The position numbers were made by a program, and so were the translations under genes. The notes below the pieces were generated by a model. The model had not been told where the DNA came from. It worked only from the letters and a program-made list of their open reading frames with translations, and searched no databases. From contig DATLFQ010000187.1 in assembly GCA_035540915.1 (NCBI GenBank), forward strand, positions 1 to 33,666: 33,666 nucleotides of DNA, in the 5' to 3' direction. Numbering within the stretch: the stretch's first letter is position 1; every line of letters starts with the position of its first letter. Source of the stretch: DATLFQ01 sp035540915. GTDB taxonomy: Bacteria; Actinomycetota; Acidimicrobiia; Acidimicrobiales; GCA-2861595. Shown here one piece after another: positions 14,603 through 23,691 of this stretch.

Positions 14603-15144
14603 GCGGCCGGTTGTCACGGCCGGAGCTGGCCGAGCGGGTCCACCGGGCCGCCCACCTCACCGGCCAGTTCCGCCTCCGCTCGGGCGCGACCAGTACCGAG
14701 TACTTCGACAAGTACCTGTTCGAGGCCGACCCCGTCCTGCTGCACGCCGTGGCGGCGGCCCTGGTCCCGCTGGTCCCGCCCGAGACCGACGCGCTGGCCG
14801 GGCTGGAGCTGGGCGGCATCCCCCTGGCGACGATGCTGTCGCAGCTGACCGGACTGCCCACCCGCTTCGTCCGCAAGGAGGCCAAGGCCTACGGGACCTG
14901 CCGGCTGGCCGAGGGCGGACCGCTCGACGGCCGCCGCCTGACCGTGGTCGAGGACGTGGTGACCTCCGGTGGGCAGGTGGTGGTCTCCGCCGGCCAGCTG
15001 CGCGAGGCCGGAGCGGTCGTGACCGTGGCGTTGTGCGTCATCGACCGCCAGGCCGGGGGGGCCGCTGCCCTGGGGGCGGCCGGCATCCAGCTGCGATCGC
15101 TGTTCACCCGGGCCGACCTGGAGGCGGCGGCCGCGGCGGGCTAG
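14599..15144 (+). CDS. pyrE: Orotate phosphoribosyltransferase
   Basis: The product is a 181-residue type I phosphoribosyltransferase. It has the PRPP-binding motif VVEDVVTSGGQ (116-126), an orotate/PRPP loop with Lys-rich FVRKEAKAYGT (90-100), and the opening YFDKY typical of OPRTase. The enzyme joins orotate and PRPP to make OMP in pyrimidine synthesis. The GTG start overlaps the stop of the E1 gene by 4 bp, so translation is coupled. Its stop is 3 bp from the convergent stop of purM, so no terminator fits between them. Being placed after amino-acid catabolic genes is unusual. Confidence 0.85.
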   Translation: MSGRLSRPELAERVHRAAHLTGQFRLRSGATSTEYFDKYLFEADPVLLHAVAAALVPLVPPETDALAGLELGGIPLATMLSQLTGLPTRFVRKEAKAYGTCRLAEGGPLDGRRLTVVEDVVTSGGQVVVSAGQLREAGAVVTVALCVIDRQAGGAAALGAAGIQLRSLFTRADLEAAAAAG

Positions 15145-15147
15145 CTG

Positions 15148-16203
15148 TCAGCGCTCCAGGTGGACGGTGCCGGTCCCGCCCACGACCTCGCCGATCCGAA
15201 CCGCTCGGTGGCCCTTCTCCCGCAACAGGTCCAGGGCCTTGAAGGCGTCCCCGGCCGGGACCGCGACGACCATCCCGATGCCGAGATTGAAGACCCGCTC
15301 CATCTCGGCGTCATCGACGTCGCCGAGGGACTGGATCTCGGCGAAGATCCGGGGCGCCTCCCAGGTCCGGCGGCGCACGACGGCGTCGACGTCGCCGGGC
15401 AGCACCCGGGCGAGGTTCCCGGGCAGGCCGCCGCCGGTGATGTGGGCGACGGCCTTGACGTCGGCGGCCCGCAGCAGGGCCCGGACGGCGGGTGAGTAGA
15501 TCACCGACGGTTCCAGCAGCTCGTCGGCCAGTGTGCGGGAGGCGCCGGGCCAGGCCGGCCCGTCCAGTGGCCGTTCGGCCCGCTCCAGCAGCACCCGCCG
15601 GGCCAGCGCGTAGCCGTTGGACCGCAGGCCGGGCGAGGGCAGGCCCAGCAGCGCGTCGCCCGGTGCGAGGCGGTCGCCGGTGATTAGGCGGTCGCGTTCG
15701 ACGACCCCGATGGCCGAGCCGACCAGGTCGAACTCGCCCGGCTCCATGGCGCCGGGATGCTCGGCCATCTCCCCGCCGATGAGCGCGCACCCGGCCTGGC
15801 GGCAGCCGTCCGCCACCCCTTCGACGAGCTGGTCGACGTGGTCGGGGTCGAGGCGACCGACGGCGATGTAGTCGAGCATGAACAGCGGCTCGGCTCCCTG
15901 GCAGACCAGATCGTCGACGCACATGGCGACCAGGTCGATGCCGATGGTGGTGAACCGGCCGGTGGCCTGGGCGACCAGGGCCTTGGTGCCGACGCCGTCG
16001 GTCGAGCCGACCAGCACCGGCTCCCGGTAGCGGTCGGCCGGGAAGGCGAAGAGGCCGCCGAACCCGCCGATGTCGCCGATCACCTCGGGCCTGAACGTCG
16101 ACCGGACCTTGTCCTTGATGCGCTCGACGGCCCGCTCGCCGGCGGCCAGGTCGACCCCGGCCGCCTGGTAGGTCAGGCCGGGCGAGGGCTCAGCTTCGGG
16201 CAC
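15148..16203 (-). CDS. purM: Phosphoribosylformylglycinamidine cyclo-ligase (AIR synthetase)
   Basis: The 351-residue enzyme closes the imidazole ring of FGAM to AIR using ATP, step 5 of purine synthesis. The family stretches TYQAAGVDL, VGSTDGVGTKA, DLVAMCVDDLVCQGAEPLFMLDY, GCALIGGEMAEHPG and HITGGGLPGNL are present in order. GTG 16203 gives the standard N-terminus. The start lies inside the 3' end of purF (14-bp overlap), so it is translated from the same message. Last gene of the cluster; its stop lies 3 bp from pyrE's. Confidence 0.96.
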   Translation of the reverse strand: MPEAEPSPGLTYQAAGVDLAAGERAVERIKDKVRSTFRPEVIGDIGGFGGLFAFPADRYREPVLVGSTDGVGTKALVAQATGRFTTIGIDLVAMCVDDLVCQGAEPLFMLDYIAVGRLDPDHVDQLVEGVADGCRQAGCALIGGEMAEHPGAMEPGEFDLVGSAIGVVERDRLITGDRLAPGDALLGLPSPGLRSNGYALARRVLLERAERPLDGPAWPGASRTLADELLEPSVIYSPAVRALLRAADVKAVAHITGGGLPGNLARVLPGDVDAVVRRRTWEAPRIFAEIQSLGDVDDAEMERVFNLGIGMVVAVPAGDAFKALDLLREKGHRAVRIGEVVGGTGTVHLER

Positions 16204-17644
16204 GGACGGGGATGTCGGCGGACGCCCGGGCCACGAGGGCCACGGGCACCTCGGTCGGGTACTCGCCCGTCAGGCAGGCGGTGCAGAAGCCGGCGCCCGG
16301 GGCGCCCACCGCCTGGATGACGCTGTCCAGGCTGAGGTAGGCCAGGGAGTCGACGCCGAGGTAGTCGGTGATCTCGACGACCGACATGTTGGCGGCCAGC
16401 AGTTCGGCCCGGGTGCCGGTGTCGATCCCGTAGAAGCACGGCCACTTGTAAGGCGGGCTGGTGATCCGGACGTGCACCTCGGCCGCACCGGCCTCCCGCA
16501 GCATGGCCACGATCTCGCGCTGAGTGGTGCCGCGGACGATGGAGTCGTCCACCACGACCAGCCGCTTGCCGACCACGTTCTCCTTGAGCGGGTTGTACTT
16601 GCGCTTGACGTTGCGCCGGCGCAGTTCCTGGTCGGGATTGATGAACGTGCGCCCCATGTAGCGGTTCTTGACCAGGCCCTGCCCGTAGGCGATGCCGCTG
16701 CGCCGGGCGTAGCCCTCGGCGGCCGGGACGGCCGACTCCGGGACGCCCATCACCATGTCCGCCTCGACCGGGGACTGCTCGGCCAGCAGCTCGCCCATCC
16801 GTCGGCGGGCGCCGTGCACCTCCTTGCCGTAGAGGCGGCTGTCCGGCCGGGCCAGGTAGATCAGCTCGAACAGGCACAACGTCGGTTCGATGCGCTCGGG
16901 CGGGAAGGGGTGCTCCGAGCGCACGCCGCTGGCGTCGATCACGACCATCTCGCCGGGCTCCACCTCGCGCACGAAGTGGGCGCCGATGACGTCCAGCGCC
17001 GGGCTCTCCGAGGCCAGCGCCCAGCCGGTGTCCAGCTTGCCGAGGCACAGTGGGCGGAAGCCGTTCGGGTCGCGCACGCCGATCAGGCGGGCGGCGTCCA
17101 TGACCACGAAGGAGAAGGCGCCCTCCAGGGAGGGCAGCACGGCGGCAAGGGCGCGCTCCAGGTCCCGCCCGTCGCTGCGCTCCAGCTCGTCGGGGGGGAA
17201 CTCGGCGGCCACCAGCTCGCCGACCAGGTCGCTGTCGCTGGTGACCATGCCGGGCAGCATCCCGGCGGCGGCGGCCAGCTCGGCCGTGTTGGTCAGGTTG
17301 CCGTTGTGCCCCAAGGCGAACCCGGACTCGCCGGGTTCCCGGTAGACCGGCTGGGCGTTGTTGTAGTCGCTGGCGCCGGTGGTGGAGTACCGGGTGTGGC
17401 CGATGGCCAAATGGCCCTTGAGGGGCGCCAGGGTCCGGTCGTCGAACACGGTCGTGACGAGGCCCATGTCCTTGACGACGATGACGCCCTGGCCGTCGCT
17501 GACCGCCATGCCGGCCGACTCCTGGCCGCGGTGCTGCAGCGCGTGCAGCGCATCGAAGGTGGCGTGGGCCACCGGCAGGCCGGGGGCATACACGCCGAAG
17601 ACGCCGCACGCTTCCCGGGGGTGGTCGTCGTCGCCAACGCTCAC
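16190..17644 (-). CDS. purF: Amidophosphoribosyltransferase
   Basis: The 484-residue enzyme commits PRPP to purine synthesis by transferring the amide of glutamine. A short propeptide (MSVGDDDHPREA) precedes Cys13 of CGVFGV, the Ntn nucleophile exposed by self-cleavage. The glutaminase domain shows LQHRGQESAGMA and RYSTTG. The PRTase domain carries the PRPP motif VVVDDSIVRGTT. Cysteines in LCLFELIYLA, PCFYGIDT and FCTACLTGEYP match the 4Fe-4S ligands of Bacillus-type PurF, so an oxygen-sensitive cluster is expected. GTG 17644 has GGGAGG about 8 bases upstream; longer in-frame starts lack this. It sits between purL and purM. Confidence 0.96.
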   Translation of the reverse strand: MSVGDDDHPREACGVFGVYAPGLPVAHATFDALHALQHRGQESAGMAVSDGQGVIVVKDMGLVTTVFDDRTLAPLKGHLAIGHTRYSTTGASDYNNAQPVYREPGESGFALGHNGNLTNTAELAAAAGMLPGMVTSDSDLVGELVAAEFPPDELERSDGRDLERALAAVLPSLEGAFSFVVMDAARLIGVRDPNGFRPLCLGKLDTGWALASESPALDVIGAHFVREVEPGEMVVIDASGVRSEHPFPPERIEPTLCLFELIYLARPDSRLYGKEVHGARRRMGELLAEQSPVEADMVMGVPESAVPAAEGYARRSGIAYGQGLVKNRYMGRTFINPDQELRRRNVKRKYNPLKENVVGKRLVVVDDSIVRGTTQREIVAMLREAGAAEVHVRITSPPYKWPCFYGIDTGTRAELLAANMSVVEITDYLGVDSLAYLSLDSVIQAVGAPGAGFCTACLTGEYPTEVPVALVARASADIPVRARS

Positions 17645-17751
17645 CTCACCATCCTCCCACACGCCCACCGGTACCCGGCGGTCCCAGGAGGTCCGTCCGC
17701 CGGGCGGGCGGCCGCCGTGCGGGGGGCCGCTCGGCCCGCAGTCGCTCCTGG

Positions 17752-19953
17752 TCAGCCCAAGCCCAAGGCGGCGGGGAGGGCGCCGCGCCAGGCGGCGGTG
17801 GCGTCGGCGAGGGCGACGTCCACCAGGCCGTCCACCACCAGGCGGTCGCCGCCGGCGGTACCGAGCGGCGACACCGGCAGGCCCACTGCCGCGCAGCGGG
17901 CGGTGACGGCGTCCACGCCGCCGGCCTCGGCGCACAGGACGACCCGGCACGGTGACTCGCCGAACAGGGCGCCGTGCCCGTCGACGCCAGCCACCTGGAA
18001 CCCGACGCCCGACCGAAGGGCCATCTCGGCCAGCGCCACGCCGAGGCCACCCTCAGAGACGTCGTGGACGCCGACCACCAGGTCGTCGACCACCAAGCCG
18101 GCGACGAGGGGGACCAGCCGCGCCGCCGCGTCCAGGTCGAGTCGTGCCAGCGTGCCGCCGCGGTGACCCCGGACGTCGACCGCCCAGCGCGAGCCGGCCA
18201 GTCCCGGTGCCGTCTCGCCCACGAGCAGCAGCGTGGCGCCCGCGACCAGGCGCACCCCGGGTGGTGGCCGGTCCAGCGCGTCGATCAGGCCGACGACGCC
18301 GATGACGGGCGTCGGGTCGATGTCGCGGCCCCGGCTCTCGTTGTAGAGGCTGACGTTGCCCCCGACCACGGGCACGCCGAGCGCCCGGCAGGCCTCGGCC
18401 ATGCCGTCGGTGATCTCGGAGAGCTGCCACATGACCTCGGGATGCTCGGGGTTTCCGAGGTTGAGGCAGTTGACCATGGCCACCGGCCGGGCGCCGGCGC
18501 ACGCCACGTTCAGGCACGCCTCGACGACGGCCATCGCCGCGCCGGCCCGGGGGTCGAGCGCGCACCACCGGCTGTTGCCGTCGGTGGCCAGGGCCAGGCC
18601 CTTGCGGCCGCCGCCCGGCAGCCCCGGCGCCTTGAGGCGCAGGACGGCGGCGTCGCCGCCGGGCGCCTCGACGGTGTTCAGGAAGAGCTGGTGGTCGTAC
18701 TGGCGGTAGACCCACGCCGGGTCGACCAGCAGCGCCAGCAGGTCGGCCCCGCAGTCCATCGGCGGGTCCAGGGCCGCCGGATCGTCCGCCCGACGCCGGG
18801 CCAGGTCGGCCGGCGGCGCCTGGGGCCGGTCGTAGAGCGGCGCGTCCTCCTCCAGCGACGACGCCGGCACCTCGGCCAGCACCTCGCCGCCCCGCCGGTC
18901 CAGGACGCGAAGCAGCCCGCTGCCGGTCACCTCGCCCACCACCGCGGCCCGGACGTCCCAACGGTCGCAGACCGCCAGCACCTGCTCCAGCGCACCCGGC
19001 GTGACGATGGCCAGCATCCGCTCCTGGCTCTCGCTGGTCATGACCTCGAACGGCGCCATGGCCGGCTCCCGCTGGTGGACCTCGTCGACGAACACGTCCA
19101 TCCCGACACCGCCCTTGGACGCCGTCTCGCTGGTCGCGCAGGTCAGCCCGGCGCCCCCGAGGTCCTGGATGCCGACGACCAGGCCACCGTCGAGCAACTC
19201 CAGGCAGGCCTCGATGAGGCGCTTCTCCTCGAAGGGGTCACCGACCTGCACGGTCGGCCGCTTGGCGGCGTCGGCCTCGGCGTCGCCGAACCCGGCGGAG
19301 GCCAGCACGCTGACTCCGCCGATGCCGTCCCGGCCGGTGGACGACCCGATCAGCACGGCCAGGTTGCCGAGCCCGCTGGCTCGCCCGAGCACCAGCCGCT
19401 CGACGGGCATCACCCCGACGCACAGGACGTTCACCAGCGGGTTGTCGGCGTAGCACTCGTCGAACGCCACCTCGCCGCCGACGGTCGGCACGCCGACGGC
19501 GTTCCCGTAGCCCGAGATCCCGCTCACCACGCCCTCGAAGATCCAGCGGCTGCGCGGCTCGTCCAGTGGGCCGAAGCGCAGGGAGTCCAGCAAGGCGACG
19601 GGCCGGGCACCCATGGTGAACACGTCCCGCAGGATGCCGCCGACGCCGGTCGCCGCCCCCTGGTACGGCTCGACCGCCGACGGATGGTTGTGGCTCTCGA
19701 TGCGCAGGGCCACCGCGACGCCGTCGCCGGCGTCCACCACCCCGGCGCCCTCGCCGGGGCCAACCAGCACGTGCGGGCCATCGGTGGGAAGGCGCCGGCG
19801 ATGCAGGCGCGAGGACTTGTAGGAGCAGTGTTCGCTCCACATCACGGCGTACATCGCCAGTTCGAGATGATTGGGCGCGCGGCCGAGAATGCGCTCGATG
19901 AGGTCGGCCTCGTCGTCGGTGAGACCGAGGGCCCGGGAGATGGCGTCACCCAC
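17752..19953 (-). CDS. purL: Phosphoribosylformylglycinamidine synthase, large subunit
   Basis: The 733-residue short-form PurL converts FGAR to FGAM with ammonia delivered by PurQ and the helper PurS, both encoded upstream. Family stretches include MYAVMWSEHCSYKSSR near residue 40-55, RIESHNHPS, VGGEVAFDECY, GIQDLGGAGLTCATSE, and the C-terminal half NGNSRW-type and GVHDVSEGGLGVALAEM segments. The GTG at 19953 gives the known N-terminus (DAISRALGLTDDE); an in-frame upstream extension is unlike PurL. No Shine-Dalgarno is seen; a TACGGT lies 6 bases before the GTG, so a leaderless start is possible. The 107 bp between purL and purF contain only GC-rich inverted repeats. Confidence 0.95.
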   Translation of the reverse strand: MGDAISRALGLTDDEADLIERILGRAPNHLELAMYAVMWSEHCSYKSSRLHRRRLPTDGPHVLVGPGEGAGVVDAGDGVAVALRIESHNHPSAVEPYQGAATGVGGILRDVFTMGARPVALLDSLRFGPLDEPRSRWIFEGVVSGISGYGNAVGVPTVGGEVAFDECYADNPLVNVLCVGVMPVERLVLGRASGLGNLAVLIGSSTGRDGIGGVSVLASAGFGDAEADAAKRPTVQVGDPFEEKRLIEACLELLDGGLVVGIQDLGGAGLTCATSETASKGGVGMDVFVDEVHQREPAMAPFEVMTSESQERMLAIVTPGALEQVLAVCDRWDVRAAVVGEVTGSGLLRVLDRRGGEVLAEVPASSLEEDAPLYDRPQAPPADLARRRADDPAALDPPMDCGADLLALLVDPAWVYRQYDHQLFLNTVEAPGGDAAVLRLKAPGLPGGGRKGLALATDGNSRWCALDPRAGAAMAVVEACLNVACAGARPVAMVNCLNLGNPEHPEVMWQLSEITDGMAEACRALGVPVVGGNVSLYNESRGRDIDPTPVIGVVGLIDALDRPPPGVRLVAGATLLLVGETAPGLAGSRWAVDVRGHRGGTLARLDLDAAARLVPLVAGLVVDDLVVGVHDVSEGGLGVALAEMALRSGVGFQVAGVDGHGALFGESPCRVVLCAEAGGVDAVTARCAAVGLPVSPLGTAGGDRLVVDGLVDVALADATAAWRGALPAALGLG

Positions 19954-20086
19954 GCCGCTACCGTACCGGTCCCTGGTGCATTCGATCAGGATCGGTGCCG
20001 CGCTAACGTGTCGAAGAGCAAAGCAACCGTCGCCGGCTGGCGCAGCATTGCCTGAACTTCTTCGCCGAGGGAAAGAGACCGAGCAC

Positions 20087-20515
20087 ATGGCCCCCAAGAC
20101 CAAGCGCACGAAATCCACGATGACGGATGAGCACAAGCAGGCCCTGGCCATCGGAAGGGAGCAGGGTCGAGCCGTGCGGCGCTATCTCGAGGCGCTGGAG
20201 GCGCATCGCCCAAAGCGCGGCCGCAAGCGCACGCCGGAATCCATCCAGCGCCGCTTGGACGACATCGAGGAGAGGCTCGAGACGGCCGACCCGCTGTCGC
20301 GCCTGCAGTTGCGGCAGGAGCGCATGAATCTCCAGGACGAGCTGGCCACCAAGTCCCAGACCACCGACCTGTCGGCGCTGGAGGAGGACTTCGTCGCCGC
20401 GGCGCAGGAGTACGGCGCTCGCAAGGGAATCACCTACATGGCGTGGCGAGAGGCGGGTGTCGACGCCGCCGTGCTCAAGCGGGCCGGGATCCGGCGGGGC
20501 GCCGGCGGCGAGTAG
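20087..20515 (+). CDS. Uncharacterised basic coiled-coil protein inside the purine cluster
   Basis: The 142-residue product begins MAPKTKRTKSTMTDEH. A basic patch (RPKRGRKRTPES, about 45-56) is followed by a predicted coiled coil (IQRRLDDIEERLETADPLSRLQLRQERMNLQDEL, about 57-90). The C-terminal helical module has the sequence GITYMAWREAGVDAAVLKRAGI. The basic patch and helix suggest nucleic-acid binding, but no named domain is recognised with confidence. ATG 20087 is chosen; a weak purine-rich stretch lies 10-20 bases upstream. It runs opposite to all purine genes, divergent from purL (133-bp gap), and its last 41 bp overlap the end of purQ on the other strand. Function unknown. Confidence 0.72.
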   Translation: MAPKTKRTKSTMTDEHKQALAIGREQGRAVRRYLEALEAHRPKRGRKRTPESIQRRLDDIEERLETADPLSRLQLRQERMNLQDELATKSQTTDLSALEEDFVAAAQEYGARKGITYMAWREAGVDAAVLKRAGIRRGAGGE

Positions 20516-21173
20516 CGGCGCCCAGCAGGGAGCCCAACAGCACGGCACCGTCCTCGGAGCCGAGCAACCCGCTCGCGGCCCGCTCCGGATGCGGCATCAG
20601 GCCGACCACGTTGCCACCGGCATTCCGAATGCCGGCGATAGAGCCGACGGAACCGTTGGGATTCTCGACGTAGCGAAGGATGACGCGATGTTCCCGCTCT
20701 AGTTCGCGCTGCGTTTCAGGTGTGCAGGTGTAGTTGCCTTCGAAGTGATTGATCGGCACGCGCAGGATCTGGCCGACCGTCGCACCGGAGGTCAGGACCG
20801 AGTCAACGGATTCGACCCGTAGTTCCACCGTGGTGCACAGGAAGCGAAGCCCGGCGTTCTTCTGAAGGGCGCCGGGCAGCATTCCGGCCTCGGTGAGCAC
20901 CTGGAACCCGTTGCAGATGCCGACGACCGGCCCGCCCTCGCCGGCGAACGCCCGGACCGCGCCCATGATCGGGGAGAACCGGGCGATGGCACCGGGCCGC
21001 AGGGCGTCGCCGTGGGCGAAGCCACCCGGCAACACCACGGCGTCCACCGCCGGCAGCGCCGTCATCTTGTGCCAGACCAGCTCGGCCTTACCACCCAGGT
21101 CCTCCACCACCTCGGCCACGTCGTGCTCGCAATTGGAGCCGGGAAACACCACCACGCCGACCCGGGTGCTCAC
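20475..21173 (-). CDS. purQ: Phosphoribosylformylglycinamidine synthase, glutaminase subunit
   Basis: The 232-residue class I glutamine amidotransferase supplies ammonia to PurL. It has the N-terminal VGVVVFPGSNCEHDV, nucleophile Cys87 in GICNGFQ, and the His195/Glu197 pair in LMPHPERA. GTG 21173 overlaps the purS stop by 4 bp. The family usually ends shortly after the GSLL helix; here a basic tail (ATRRRRPAGSRPA) follows, and its codons lie on the strand opposite the end of the 20087-20515 gene. The 41-bp tail-to-tail overlap suggests the tail arose by readthrough into the neighbour. Confidence 0.95.
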   Translation of the reverse strand: MSTRVGVVVFPGSNCEHDVAEVVEDLGGKAELVWHKMTALPAVDAVVLPGGFAHGDALRPGAIARFSPIMGAVRAFAGEGGPVVGICNGFQVLTEAGMLPGALQKNAGLRFLCTTVELRVESVDSVLTSGATVGQILRVPINHFEGNYTCTPETQRELEREHRVILRYVENPNGSVGSIAGIRNAGGNVVGLMPHPERAASGLLGSEDGAVLLGSLLGAATRRRRPAGSRPA

Positions 21174-21427
21174 TGCGGCCGGACCTCCACGCGGGAGTCC
21201 TCGATGACGGGATTCGACAGGAACCTGCGGCACAGGTCCTTGACCCGGGCCCGCGCGTCCGCCTCGTCGGTGGCCTCCATGGTGAACCGGATGGCCTTTC
21301 CCACTCGCACGCCGGTGACGCCGGCGACGTCCAGCGCCGGGAGCGAGCGCTCGATCGTCGAGCCTTGGGGGTCGGCCACGCCGTCGCGCAGGCTGACCTC
21401 GACCAGCACGTCGAACCGGCTCGTCAC
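21170..21427 (-). CDS. purS: Phosphoribosylformylglycinamidine synthase subunit PurS
   Basis: This 85-residue protein bridges PurL and PurQ in the three-part FGAM synthase. The family pattern VLVEVSLRDGVADPQGSTIERSLPAL, then VRVGKAIRF and ANPVIED-like SNPVIEDSRVEV, is clear. GTG 21427 gives the normal N-terminus, whereas the frame open further upstream codes for Arg/Pro-rich sequence without similarity. The stop overlaps the purQ start by 4 bp. Confidence 0.93.
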   Translation of the reverse strand: MTSRFDVLVEVSLRDGVADPQGSTIERSLPALDVAGVTGVRVGKAIRFTMEATDEADARARVKDLCRRFLSNPVIEDSRVEVRPQ

Positions 21428-21488
21428 CGGCCTACCCGCATGCGGCGGGCACGCCGCCGAGTGCTCATGGACCGACCTCCCGGGCCGG

Positions 21489-22376
21489 TCACCGGTCCTC
21501 GCCGCCGTGCCAGTCGGCCAGTCGGCGGCCGGTGATCCGCTCGTAGGCGGTGACGTACCGCTGGCGCGTCGCCGACACCACGTCGGGGGGCAGGGGTGGC
21601 GGTGGCGGCTGCTGGTCCCAGTCGGAGGCGGCCAGCCACGCTCGCAACGGCTCCTTGTCGAACGACGCCGGGCTGGCACCGGGATGCCATTCGGCCGCCT
21701 CCCAGAACCGCGACGAGTCGGGCGTCAGCAGCTCGTCGCACAGCGCCAGCTCGCCGTCCAGCACGCCGAGTTCGAACTTCGTGTCGGCGATGATGATGCC
21801 GGCCTGCTCGGCGATGGCGGCCGCCTCGCGGTACACGGCGAGGCACAGGTCCCGGGCGGCCTCTGCCACGTCCTGCCCCACGATCCGGGCCGCCTCGTCG
21901 AACGAGATGTTCTCGTCGTGGCCGGTCTCGGCCTTGGTCGACGGGGTGAACGCCGGTTCGGGCAGGCGCTCGGACTCGCGCATCCCGGCGGGAAGAGCGG
22001 TGCCGTGGACGGTGCCGGTCCGGCGGTACTCGCGCCACGCCGATCCGGCCAGGTAGCCGCGGACGATGAACTCCAGCTTCACCATGTCGGCCCGGCGGAC
22101 GAGCATGGCGCGGCCGGCCAGATGGGGGTCGCCGGCCGCGCCTGGCGGGAAGTCGGCCGGGTCGGTCGACACCAAATGGGTTGGGGCAAGGTGCCCGATG
22201 CGCTCGATCCAGAACGCCGTCATGGCCGTCAGGATGCGGCCCTTGTCGGGGATGGCCTCGGCCATCACGACGTCGAACGCCGAGATGCGGTCGGACGCCA
22301 CCATCAGCAGGCGGCCGTCGCCGGCGTCGTACAGGTCGCGCACCTTGCCGCCGTGCAGGTGGCGCAGGGCCGTCAC
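21489..22376 (-). CDS. purC: SAICAR synthetase
   Basis: The 295-residue enzyme ligates aspartate to CAIR with ATP. Family stretches include GKVRDLYDAGDGRLLMVASDRISAFDVVM near the N-terminus, VKLEFIVRGYLAGSAWREY, TPSTKAETGHDENIS and IIIADTKFELG. The length fits the bacterial form with a C-terminal extension (DWDQQPPPPPLPPDVV, then TRQRYVTAYERITGR). GTG 22376 lies 10 bp after purB; purS follows after 61 bp. Confidence 0.96.
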   Translation of the reverse strand: MTALRHLHGGKVRDLYDAGDGRLLMVASDRISAFDVVMAEAIPDKGRILTAMTAFWIERIGHLAPTHLVSTDPADFPPGAAGDPHLAGRAMLVRRADMVKLEFIVRGYLAGSAWREYRRTGTVHGTALPAGMRESERLPEPAFTPSTKAETGHDENISFDEAARIVGQDVAEAARDLCLAVYREAAAIAEQAGIIIADTKFELGVLDGELALCDELLTPDSSRFWEAAEWHPGASPASFDKEPLRAWLAASDWDQQPPPPPLPPDVVSATRQRYVTAYERITGRRLADWHGGEDR

Positions 22377-22386
22377 GGATCAATCC

Positions 22387-23691
22387 TCATGTCACGTCCT
22401 CCAGGTGGTCGAACACGCGCCCCGCGTGGCGCAGCGAGCGGGCCAGGTCGAAGGCCTCGTCCAGAACGTCGGCGCCCACCGTCACCTCGGCGTCCTCCTC
22501 GAGGAGGGTCCGCAGCTCCTTGCCGGACGTCGCCGCCGCCAGCGCGTTGCGCTGCACGACCCGGTAGGCGGTGTCACGGGCCATGCCGGCGGCCACCAGT
22601 GCCAGCAGGACGGGCTGGCTGAACACCAGGCCGTGCGACGCGTCGAGGTTCTCGCGCATGCGGGGCGCGTCGACCTCCAGGCCGTCGACGACCGCGGCCA
22701 TCCGGCGCAGCACGTAGTAGGTCAGCAGGCTGGCGTCGGGCAGGGCCACCCGCTCCACCGACGAGTGGGAGATGTCCCGCTCGTGCCAGAGCGCCACGTT
22801 CTCCAGTCCCGCCCCGAGGTAGCCGCGCGACAGGCGGGCCAGGCCGGCCAGCCGTTCACAGGTGATCGGGTTGCGCTTGTGGGGCATGGCCGAGCTGCCC
22901 TTCTGACCCGACCGGAACGGCTCCCGGGCCTCGCCCACCTCGCTGCGCTGCAGGTGGCGCACCTCGGTGGCGACCAGTTCGACCGTGGCGCCGGCCGACG
23001 CGCACGCCCACAGGTACTCGGCGTGGCGGTCACGGGCGACGACCTGCGTGGCAGGCACCGGGACCAGGCCAAGCCGTCCGCACACGAAGGCCTCGACCGC
23101 CGGGTCGATGTTGGAGTAGGTGCCCACCGCGCCCGACAGCTTGCCGACCGCGATCGCACTGCGGGCGGCCGACAGGCGCCGGCGGTCGCGGTCGGCCTGC
23201 AGGCACCACAGCGCCAGCTTGGCCCCGAAGGTGGTCGGCTCGGCGTGCATGCCGTGGGTGCGGCCGATCGTGGGCGTGTCGCGGAACTCCAGGGCCCGGC
23301 GCTTGAGCGACGCCACCAGGGCGCCACTGGCGTCGATGAGCAGGTCGGCGGCACCGGTGAGGGTCGAGCACAGCGCGGTGTCGACCACGTCCGACGACGT
23401 GAGGCCGTAGTGGACCCATCCCGCCTCCCGGCCGCCGACTGCCGACTGCACCACGTCGACGAACGCGGCCACGTCGTGGTCGGTGACCGCCTCGCGCTCC
23501 TCCACCGCCAGCACGAAGGCGCCATCCACCACCGGCGCCCGCTCCCGCACGGCCCGGGCGTCGGCGTCGGGCACCACCCCCACCGAGGCCCAACCCTCGA
23601 CGGCCAGCAGCTCCACCTCCAACCAGGCCGACAGCCGTGCCTCGTCGGTCCAGCGGGCCGCCATCTCGGGCAGCGAGTACCGCGGGATCAT
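22387..23691 (-). CDS. purB: Adenylosuccinate lyase
   Basis: The 434-residue fumarase-superfamily enzyme removes fumarate from both SAICAR and adenylosuccinate. The signature SSAMPHKRNP is at 266-275, with the mobile catalytic loop serine. TIGRTHGMHAEP carries the conserved histidines (146 and 149), and GLTSSDVVDTA is also present. The ATG overlaps the purE stop by 4 bp (ATGA). It is the one enzyme of the cluster used in both arms, between purE and purC. Confidence 0.96.
   Translation of the reverse strand: MIPRYSLPEMAARWTDEARLSAWLEVELLAVEGWASVGVVPDADARAVRERAPVVDGAFVLAVEEREAVTDHDVAAFVDVVQSAVGGREAGWVHYGLTSSDVVDTALCSTLTGAADLLIDASGALVASLKRRALEFRDTPTIGRTHGMHAEPTTFGAKLALWCLQADRDRRRLSAARSAIAVGKLSGAVGTYSNIDPAVEAFVCGRLGLVPVPATQVVARDRHAEYLWACASAGATVELVATEVRHLQRSEVGEAREPFRSGQKGSSAMPHKRNPITCERLAGLARLSRGYLGAGLENVALWHERDISHSSVERVALPDASLLTYYVLRRMAAVVDGLEVDAPRMRENLDASHGLVFSQPVLLALVAAGMARDTAYRVVQRNALAAATSGKELRTLLEEDAEVTVGADVLDEAFDLARSLRHAGRVFDHLEDVT

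Noticed and set aside
17645..17751. Riboswitch or attenuator between purL and purF
   Set aside because: Only GC-rich inverted repeats; no purine-riboswitch core or other known motif could be recognised by eye.
17974..20055. A 693-codon plus-strand frame opposite purL
   Set aside because: PurL on the minus strand is certain; the opposite frame shows no domain.
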